A stretch of 7,365 nucleotides of DNA from assembly GCA_007126415.1 (NCBI GenBank), contig SLBH01000134.1, positions 1 to 7,365 on the forward strand, given 5' to 3'. A program made the position numbers and the translations under genes. This stretch comes from Spirochaetales bacterium (GTDB lineage Bacteria > Spirochaetota > Spirochaetia > DSM-27196 > SLAA01). The first letter of the stretch is position 1, and every line of letters starts with the position of its first letter. Of the stretch, positions 1 through 6,489 are shown in pieces. Below the pieces are notes generated by a model that saw only the letters and a program-made list of their open reading frames with translations, ran no database searches and was not told where the DNA came from.

Positions 1-320
1 CCCCACCACAACCGCGAGCAGCTGAAAAGGGAATCGCCTACCGGAGATCCCCGTGACGATGAATCCTGTACGAGTACGTCGTCGTCGGAGACCCACTGCA
101 CCGTACATACCGGGAGAATCTCCACCACCAGGTCTCGGACCGCCTCCATCCCCAGTCGGTGCTGCAGGAGCGCGGTCAGCTCGAGGACTACGTAGTTGTG
201 CGTGATAAGGCGCGCATCAGTATCAAGCAGGACTTTCCAGCGCCGGCCCGCAGCCTGGTGGTTTATCTCGTCCCGGTCGAATACCGCGTACAACGCGGAG
301 GTGTCAAGAAGAACAGTCAC
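1..320 (-). CDS. vapC: VapC-like PIN-domain toxin, C-terminus cut by window edge
   Basis: This is a probable ribonuclease toxin of a type II toxin-antitoxin pair; VapC proteins use a Mg-dependent PIN active site to cut RNA. About 106 codons are visible with no stop. The start is a GTG at 320 whose bases overlap the TGA stop of the upstream antitoxin (GTGA, 4-nt overlap), which indicates translational coupling. The N-terminus reads TVLLDTSALYAVFDRD, with the first PIN acid at Asp6. The motif THNYVVLELTALLQ supplies the second acid, Glu47, and the segment up to about residue 80 (QWVSDDD) is typical of VapC. Residues 87-106 fit less well: a possible third acid, Asp96 in PVGDSLF, sits earlier than expected, so a frameshift or decay near residue 85 cannot be excluded. 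VapC proteins are usually about 130-145 residues, so roughly 30 residues lie outside the window. Confidence 0.8.
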   Translation of the reverse strand, partial: MTVLLDTSALYAVFDRDEINHQAAGRRWKVLLDTDARLITHNYVVLELTALLQHRLGMEAVRDLVVEILPVCTVQWVSDDDVLVQDSSSRGSPVGDSLFSCSRLWW

Positions 321-595
321 GTCCGATCCTCGCCGGTCCGGAACGCTTCAGCAAGATAGCGATCGTGATCGGCGGAGGTATCGCTGTATCCCGAAGTATA
401 GCGCCCGACAACTTCCCGCGCCCGGGAGCGTAACGCCTCTTCGGCCGCGGCCGGCGCCTTGTGCTCTGTGTAGTGGTCCACGGCACGTCGAACTACCTCC
501 GCAATCGAGACTCGTTGGCTGCGCGCAATCGCGCGAATATCCTCCAGCTGCTCTCTGGAAAACTGAATCTGAGAGCGCACCATTCCTTTTTTCAT
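317..595 (-). CDS. vapB: Ribbon-helix-helix (CopG/VapB-type) antitoxin
   Basis: This 92-residue protein is the likely antitoxin and autorepressor for the PIN toxin immediately downstream. Residues 6-46 form a ribbon-helix-helix DNA-binding fold: a short strand (VRSQIQFS), helix A (REQLEDIRAIARSQ) and helix B starting at VSIAEVVRRAVDHY. The C-terminal tail (about 60-87, with GRYTSGYSDTSADHDRYLAEAF-like content) matches the acidic and aromatic tails that VapB proteins use to wrap the toxin. Its stop overlaps the toxin GTG start by 4 nt, the classic antitoxin-first order. The ATG at 595 is chosen because a -10 box lies only 8 nt upstream; Met5 at 583 is an alternative, preceded directly by AAAAAAGGA with almost no spacing. 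The family assignment is firm. The pairing is inferred from the overlap, and the RNA target is unknown. Confidence 0.85.
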   Translation of the reverse strand: MKKGMVRSQIQFSREQLEDIRAIARSQRVSIAEVVRRAVDHYTEHKAPAAAEEALRSRAREVVGRYTSGYSDTSADHDRYLAEAFRTGEDRT

Positions 596-603
596 ACCAT
601 CAC

Positions 604-632
604 ATTATTAGTATTGACGGCATGATGTTCAA
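604..632 (-). promoter_or_regulatory. Promoter of the vapBC-like module
   Basis: On the minus strand a -35 TTGAAC (627-632) and a -10 AATAAT (604-609) are separated by 17 nt. Transcription would start near 597, only 1-3 nt before the ATG at 595, so the antitoxin mRNA would be almost leaderless. No good Shine-Dalgarno sequence precedes that ATG, which agrees with this reading. The site is inferred from sequence only. Confidence 0.5.
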
Positions 633-731
633 CTTGCCGAACACGACGCTGCAGTAATGCGAAACACAGAACGATGATCCCGGCTCTTCTGCGCTAACAG
701 CCGAAGGAGGTTCTCCGCGACGAGCCTCATC

Positions 732-760
732 TTGAAAAAGCGTACCGAATGTGGTATATA
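732..760 (+). promoter_or_regulatory. Promoter of the RHH/DUF3368 TA module
   Basis: A -35 TTGAAA (732-737), a 17-nt spacer and a -10 TATATA (755-760) are present. The -10 is preceded directly by TGG, which fits an extended -10 (TGn). This is the best promoter in the window. Transcription would start near 767, leaving a leader of about 25 nt that carries a strong Shine-Dalgarno sequence. Confidence 0.7.
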
Positions 761-769
761 TGTATATAT
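754..769 (+). promoter_or_regulatory. Probable antitoxin operator, tandem GTATATAT
   Basis: Two perfect tandem copies of GTATATAT (754-761 and 762-769) cover the -10 box. The same bases contain an inverted repeat, TATATA-TG-TATATA (755-768). RHH antitoxins typically bind short tandem or palindromic sites over their own promoter, so binding here would repress the module. The repeat is seen directly; the operator role is inferred from position and family. Confidence 0.6.
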
Positions 770-780
770 TCTTGGCCATA

Positions 781-790
781 AAGGAGGAGG
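781..790 (+). promoter_or_regulatory. Strong Shine-Dalgarno site fixing the antitoxin start
   Basis: AAGGAGGAGG ends one base before the ATG at 792; the core AGGAGG (782-787) leaves a 4-nt spacing. It decides the start against an in-frame TTG at 732, which overlaps the -35 box and would lie upstream of the transcription start. Confidence 0.85.
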
Positions 791-791
791 C

Positions 792-1106
792 ATGGCGCAA
801 GACACGACCCTCCACATAAAGGTAGACTCTGCCACCAACGAGCAGCTGTCTCGACTCGCCAAGGCACGAGGTACCAGCAAGGGCCGGCTTGTTCGCGATG
901 CGATTGCGGCGTGCTATCACGTGCCGATCGACGAGCTGCCCGTCCAGCAACGCCGGGCACTGGCGGCGTTTGAGGGCGGGTTCATCAGCATCGGCAAACT
1001 GGCCGAGTCACTCGGCCTGCACGTCCTGGAGACAAGGCGCTGGCTTTTCGAACACGGTATCGATCAGGGCACCGCAACCTCGGCCGACGATCATCGGCAT
1101 GCCTGA
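792..1106 (+). CDS. Two-domain antitoxin: RHH plus UPF0175-like helix-turn-helix
   Basis: This 104-residue protein is the probable antitoxin of the second TA pair. Residues 4-42 form a ribbon-helix-helix: strand TTLHIKVDSAT, helix NEQLSRLAKARG, then helix SKGRLVRDAIAACY. Residues 51-92 (QQRRALAAFEGGFISIGKLAESLGL... RRWLFEHGI) resemble the UPF0175 small helix-turn-helix, where an 'ISIGKLAESLGL' turn precedes a Trp/Leu-rich helix. UPF0175 proteins are commonly encoded just upstream of DUF3368 PIN-like toxins, which is the arrangement here. The start is the ATG after a strong AGGAGG. The stop lies inside the toxin gene (8-nt overlap), so the two are translationally coupled. Expression is probably self-repressed through the tandem GTATATAT element. 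The RHH is more certain than the UPF0175 assignment, which rests on motif recall. Confidence 0.8.
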   Translation: MAQDTTLHIKVDSATNEQLSRLAKARGTSKGRLVRDAIAACYHVPIDELPVQQRRALAAFEGGFISIGKLAESLGLHVLETRRWLFEHGIDQGTATSADDHRHA

Positions 1107-1608
1107 CCGGCTCCCCGATCGCTTCTTGGATACAGTCACGCTCTCGAACTTCGCCTTGTCAGGCGCTTTCGATCTGCTTCTGAACCGACACGGTCGCTCC
1201 TTGCGCGTGACCGAGCAGGTCCGCGCCGAGCTCGCAGCCGGTCGCATCCGTGGGTATTCCGAGCTCGCGGTGGTGGAACGAGCACTTGCCTCAGACTCTA
1301 TCATCCCCGTCGAACCAATGACGATGCCGGAAAGCGAGCTCTTCGTCGAACTCCTTTCCACCCTCGGTTCCGGCGAAGCGTCCTGCGTTGCGCTCGCTTT
1401 TCATCGCAGCGGAATCGTCGCTACAGACGACCGAGTGGCCCGCAACTGCTGCGCCGAACGGGAAATCCCGGTGACCGGATCCATCGGGATTCTGAAGGCG
1501 CTCTGCATCGACCAGACCATCAGGTCGGAAGATGCCGACGCGATACTCGCCCGTATGGTCGACACCGGATTCTACTCGCCCGTGCGTAGGATCACAGACC
1601 TCCTGTAA
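1099..1608 (+). CDS. DUF3368-type PIN-like toxin
   Basis: This 169-residue protein is a likely PIN-fold RNase toxin of the DUF3368 family. The opening LDTVTLSNFALSGAFDLL supplies the first acid (Asp11), with Ser/Asn following as in this family. Further acids expected in a PIN site are present: Glu39/Glu44 in the RVTEQVRAEL helix, Glu93 in LGSGEASCVALA, and Asp110/Asp111 in IVATDDRVAR. The later segment VTGSIGILKAL is a recognisable DUF3368 signature, and 169 residues is a normal length. The ATG at 1099 is chosen because it overlaps the antitoxin end by 8 nt; the open frame extends further upstream but only as a shadow of the antitoxin. The partner antitoxin should inhibit it. Substrate specificity is unknown, and no catalytic residue appears to be missing. 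Confidence 0.85.
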   Translation: MPDRLPDRFLDTVTLSNFALSGAFDLLLNRHGRSLRVTEQVRAELAAGRIRGYSELAVVERALASDSIIPVEPMTMPESELFVELLSTLGSGEASCVALAFHRSGIVATDDRVARNCCAEREIPVTGSIGILKALCIDQTIRSEDADAILARMVDTGFYSPVRRITDLL

Positions 1609-1645
1609 CCCGTCCGCGTTGGGACGGGTCGAAATCCCTCGACCC
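1608..1645 (+). other. Two overlapping, mutually exclusive hairpins after the toxin gene
   Basis: Immediately at the toxin stop, ACCCGTCC (1608-1615) pairs with GGACGGGT (1622-1629) around a 6-nt loop. GGGTCGA (1626-1632) pairs with TCGACCC (1639-1645), also around a 6-nt loop. They share bases 1626-1629, so only one can form fully at a time. Neither is followed by a T tract on either strand, so neither is a standard intrinsic terminator. They may act as a 3' end stabiliser or a Rho-linked end. The pairing is seen; any role is inferred. Confidence 0.5.
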
Positions 1646-1829
1646 TATAACCAGCGGGTCACGGCATCGGCGTAGAGGTCCAGCTTCAGAAGCTCACGAG
1701 CAGCTCGCAAGCGCTCTGTTGCATGCGCCTCGAGATCCCACGTAGCGCCCCCGTGAACTCGCCTACATCCGCGTCCGAGGCAGGACGGCGCCCGGTGGTG
1801 ATCTATGAGCTGCTGCCCACGCCCCGGCG
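1609..1829. other. Intergenic region between TA island and icd
   Basis: This 221-nt spacer lies between the convergent ends of the DUF3368 toxin and icd. It contains the paired hairpins and the HEPN fragment. A short palindrome, ACGCCCCGGCGT (1819-1830), touches the icd stop, but its loop is tiny and no T run follows, so no good terminator for icd is evident. About 1741-1818 shows nothing recognisable. Confidence 0.6.
1645..1740 (-). pseudogene. Fossil of a HEPN-domain gene
   Basis: Reading the minus strand from 1740 down to a TAG at 1645-1647 gives a peptide containing LEAHATERLRAARELLKLDL followed by YADAVTRWL. This resembles the first HEPN helices of MNT/HEPN toxin-antitoxin proteins (typically ..RL.AARELLE.GLY.DAVSRAYYA..). 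It stops exactly where the conserved Arg-Ala-Tyr-Tyr should continue. No ATG, GTG or TTG lies in frame between here and the end of icd at 1830, so it has neither a start nor the rest of the domain. It looks like a truncated remnant at a recombination junction next to the complete TA module. The call rests on pattern recall over about 30 residues. Confidence 0.5.
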
Positions 1830-4091
<2,262 letters not shown>

Positions 4092-4099
4092 AGCACCCA

Positions 4100-4128
4100 A
4101 AGATACAGGAAACGCCGGTTTATGTCAT
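4100..4128 (-). promoter_or_regulatory. icd: Promoter of icd, apparently leaderless
   Basis: On the minus strand ATGACA (4123-4128) and TATCTT (4100-4105) are separated by 17 nt, and the icd ATG begins 8 nt after the -10. Transcription would start at or within a couple of bases of the ATG. No Shine-Dalgarno precedes it (only GGGTGCT). The promoter fills most of the 43-nt gap to the DUF3108 gene, so icd can be transcribed independently even if read-through also occurs. Confidence 0.55.
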
Positions 4129-4134
4129 GAGCAG

Positions 4135-5001
4135 TCAGCGTCTTGAGCCGCGCCGGTACTCGGCGAGCTCCAGCCGCACGCGGCCGATGACGATGCGAGC
4201 CTCGGCGTACAACGGCGTCTTCCATGCATCCTTTGCAAAGTGAACCGTGAGCACATCGCGCAGGCCATGAATAGCCTCGAAATCAAGCTCTACCTCAACC
4301 TTGATGCTCGGCTGCGGTTCCTCGAATGCGCCGACTTCCACCGTTTCGCTGCGCGAGACCACCGTGACCGGGATGCGCTCTAGGCTTCCGTCGTCAAACA
4401 AAGCAGCCTCGAGGCGACCACGACTGCCGATGGTATCGCGAATGTAACGAATAAACGAAACCGCGTCGTGCGCCGGACCGTCCGGAGACAGCACCTCGAA
4501 CTCATCGGCCGGGGTGACATCCCCAAACTGCTCCTCGGTGAGCCCGGTTCGGTGCGTGATGCGATTGCTCACCGAGGAGCGCTCGCTTATCGCATACCCC
4601 CACTCATCGCCCTCGTCGTTCCAGGTGTGACTGCGACGAAAGTAGCCGTCGCGGTCAAGCTCGGCGAAGTACTCGGTATAGACGCGTAGAAACCCGATGT
4701 TGGGAAACGTTTCCATCACGATAGCGCCGCAGGCGCTGCTTCGTCCTCCGCTCCGCCCTCCGCCTCCTTCCGAACCGCCGGAAAAGTAGAGCTCCAGGGT
4801 TCCGATATCGAAGCCAAGATAGGACACATCGTACTGAAGGTACTCGTCGTACTCCTCGCGCGGATCGCACGGCGGCGCGGTCGGCGCGGAACCCGGCGTT
4901 CCCAGAGCCACGCCGGCACCGAAGCCTGCAAACGCGGCGAATGAAGCAACAAAGCCGGCGACGCGGAGCAGCCCTCTTCGAAGAAGCATCGTTTGGTGCA
5001 T
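4135..5001 (-). CDS. Exported DUF3108-domain protein
   Basis: This 288-residue protein is of unknown function and is probably secreted or periplasmic. Residues 1-34 look like a Sec signal peptide: basic start (LLRRGLLR), then a hydrophobic Ala/Phe/Gly stretch (13-33) ending ..GVALG before TPGSAP. No lipobox Cys follows at once. The mature part matches DUF3108. It opens with LQYDVSYLGFDIGTLEL (55-71), has repeated beta-strand-like segments, and ends PLYAEARIVIGRVRLELAEYRR, the usual closing strand pair. A Gly/Ser-rich stretch (74-92, SGGSEGGGGRSGGRSSACG) interrupts the first strands; Cys45 and Cys91 could form a disulfide. Some DUF3108 proteins are linked to envelope maintenance, but no function can be claimed. 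ATG 5001 fits the -10 box 7 nt upstream; Met5 at 4989 is an alternative. The gene lies between gck and icd on the same strand. Confidence 0.8.
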   Translation of the reverse strand: MHQTMLLRRGLLRVAGFVASFAAFAGFGAGVALGTPGSAPTAPPCDPREEYDEYLQYDVSYLGFDIGTLELYFSGGSEGGGGRSGGRSSACGAIVMETFPNIGFLRVYTEYFAELDRDGYFRRSHTWNDEGDEWGYAISERSSVSNRITHRTGLTEEQFGDVTPADEFEVLSPDGPAHDAVSFIRYIRDTIGSRGRLEAALFDDGSLERIPVTVVSRSETVEVGAFEEPQPSIKVEVELDFEAIHGLRDVLTVHFAKDAWKTPLYAEARIVIGRVRLELAEYRRGSRR

Positions 5002-5117
5002 ATCTGCAATTATAACGCAGCTCTCCAGAGGGGGAAATGGTTACTTAGTGACACGAGTTTTGTGGGGTGCGCCGTCGGGAGAGAGAAATGGTTTACCCTC
5101 GCGACCGCGTACGCGTA
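5002..5117. other. Spacer between gck and the DUF3108 gene
   Basis: This 116-nt gap lies downstream of the glycerate kinase stop. It holds a tandem CGCGTA pair and the palindrome GTACGCGTAC (5109-5118) at the kinase stop. It also holds two copies of GAAATGGTT (5034-5042 and 5085-5093), 51 nt apart, and the DUF3108 promoter. No hairpin with a T run was found, so termination after gck is not evident. Confidence 0.5.
5009..5037 (-). promoter_or_regulatory. Promoter of the DUF3108 gene, apparently leaderless
   Basis: A perfect -10 TATAAT (5009-5014, minus strand) ends 7 nt before the ATG at 5001. The -35 position 17 nt further upstream carries only a weak TTTCCC (5032-5037). The predicted start of transcription falls at the ATG itself. 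A GGAGAG lies upstream of the -10, so it would not be in the transcript and cannot act as a ribosome binding site. Confidence 0.5.
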
Positions 5118-6476
5118 CTACTCAACGAGCAGAACCTGAATATCACAAACGTTGGTATTTGTTGGACCGGTTTTCAGTAACCCACCCACCCCATCGAAGA
5201 AATGATACGAATCGTTGTCAGCCAAGGCTTCGGAGATCGCGCTTCGGTTGCTCCTCTCAGCCAACGACGGCGTTGCCCAAGCCCCGGCCGCATCGGTTGG
5301 GCCGTCGTTTCCGTCGGTTCCTGCCGAGAGAAAACTCACCCCCCGAAACGCTTCGGGCTGTGCTGCAATTTGCTCCAGAAACGAAAGGGCCATTTCTTGG
5401 TTCCGCCCGCCCTTACCGCTTCCTCTCAGCGTCACCGTCGTCTCACCGCCGGCCAGCAGACACGCCGGCTTGCGTAACGGAACCTCCCGCGCAGCGATAT
5501 CCGCCGCTATTCCTGCCAATACACGCCCTACTTCCCGTGCCTCACCGGTAAGACGACTCGTGAGCACGAGCGTATTGTAACCGAGCTCTTCAGCACATTG
5601 GCGAGCAGCGTCCAACGCAAGCGAGTTGGTACCAATAAGCAGCGGATGGACCCGTTCGAACGCTGGGTCGCCCGGCTTTGGAGTTTCCGGAATCTCGCCT
5701 CTCATTCCGGCGAGCAACATCTCGCGCACCCGCTTAGGGAGTTGATCGGCAATACCGTCTCTTGCGCATATCTGGTACGCCTCTTGATACGTGCCGTTAT
5801 CAGGCGATGCCAAACCTGAGGCAATGCTCGCGAGATCATCGCCCACCACGTCGGACAAAATGAGCGCTACCAACGTCGCCGGCGCAACTACTCTGCAGAA
5901 TCGCCCCCCCGAAATACCTGAGAGATGTTTCCGAACGCAATTTATCTCGCCAATAGGAGTGCCGGCGCCGAGCAGCAGTTGCGTTGTGACTTGAATATCC
6001 TCGAGGGTTAGCTGCATCCCCTCAAACGATGCCGGTAACGTCAGCAACGAGCTCCCACCTCCTGAGATCAGAGCAATACACAACGTTCCCTCATCAGCGC
6101 TCTCGGCCAAACGCAGCACCTCGCGGGCGGCGTGCACGCTGTTGCGATCCGGTACCGGATGGCCCGCCTCAACCAGGCGGACCTTTGTCGACGCGTTGCC
6201 CGTATGCCCGGCTTTCACCGCTACAACCCCGTCGGTAATCCAGTCTCCGAGCACTTCCTCAAGACCCAGCGTCATCGTGGCTCCGGCCTTCCCGGCACCG
6301 AGTACAATAACACGATGGAAGTCGGCGAGATCGACGGAATACGTCTGCGCAGCGGCGCGGATCTGCAACACCGATTCATCGAGCACCAGCGATTCGGCAA
6401 TCATCTTCATTGGGTCCACTCGTTCTATCGCCGCGCGCACGATGCTCTCCGCATTTCTGCAGCCGCTTGTTCTCAT
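5118..6476 (-). CDS. gck: Glycerate 2-kinase (MOFRL/DUF4147 family)
   Basis: This 452-residue cytosolic enzyme should phosphorylate D-glycerate with ATP to 2-phosphoglycerate, feeding lower glycolysis; family members are often mislabelled hydroxypyruvate reductase (TtuD). The N-terminal domain shows LGAGKAGATM with Lys63, AGHPVPD (104-110), ALISGGGSSLLTLPA (135-149), NCVRKHLSGISGGR and LILSDVVGDD (205-214). The C-terminal MOFRL domain shows LAGGETTVTLRGSGKGGRNQ (341-360, with Arg351), SAGTDGNDGPTDAAGAW (384-400) and TGPTNTNV (436-443). Lys63 and Arg351 correspond in motif to the pair proposed as catalytic in the Thermotoga enzyme. One oddity is SGLASPD (220-226), where SGPTxPD is usual. ATG 6476 is chosen because it lies 13 nt after the larA stop with GAGGGTGAG before it, and it gives normal family length; the longer frame would run into larA. 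It is clearly co-transcribed with larA. Confidence 0.93.
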   Translation of the reverse strand: MRTSGCRNAESIVRAAIERVDPMKMIAESLVLDESVLQIRAAAQTYSVDLADFHRVIVLGAGKAGATMTLGLEEVLGDWITDGVVAVKAGHTGNASTKVRLVEAGHPVPDRNSVHAAREVLRLAESADEGTLCIALISGGGSSLLTLPASFEGMQLTLEDIQVTTQLLLGAGTPIGEINCVRKHLSGISGGRFCRVVAPATLVALILSDVVGDDLASIASGLASPDNGTYQEAYQICARDGIADQLPKRVREMLLAGMRGEIPETPKPGDPAFERVHPLLIGTNSLALDAARQCAEELGYNTLVLTSRLTGEAREVGRVLAGIAADIAAREVPLRKPACLLAGGETTVTLRGSGKGGRNQEMALSFLEQIAAQPEAFRGVSFLSAGTDGNDGPTDAAGAWATPSLAERSNRSAISEALADNDSYHFFDGVGGLLKTGPTNTNVCDIQVLLVE

Positions 6477-6489
6477 CTTACGCTCACCC

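Larger units (their letters stand above)
596..791. other. Divergent intergenic region between two TA modules
   Basis: This 196-nt spacer separates the minus-strand vapBC-like module from the plus-strand RHH/DUF3368 module and holds a promoter for each. Between them (about 633-731) no convincing gene is seen. A 33-codon minus-strand frame (629-730, starting MRLVAENLLRLLAQK) faintly resembles the first helices of an XRE-type regulator. It could be a fossil, but it is too short to call. Confidence 0.5.

Noticed and set aside
159..657. Plus-strand open frames opposite the vapBC-like genes
   Set aside because: They are antisense shadows. The minus strand carries a clear RHH antitoxin and PIN toxin with a 4-nt overlap.
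629..730. 33-codon minus-strand frame starting MRLVAENLLRLLAQK, faintly XRE-like
   Set aside because: The likeness to the first helix of an XRE regulator covers about 15 residues only, and the rest does not hold up. It may be a fossil, but it cannot be supported as a gene.
889..1098. Upstream extension of the DUF3368 toxin reading frame
   Set aside because: It overlaps the antitoxin in another frame and yields an Arg/Ser/Cys-rich nonsense peptide. The ATG at 1099 with an 8-nt overlap gives the normal toxin length.
5106..5118. Overlapping palindromes CGCGTACGCG and GTACGCGTAC at the gck stop
   Set aside because: They are too short, have no loop and lack a following T run, so a terminator is not supported. 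Such CG-rich alternations occur by chance in this composition.
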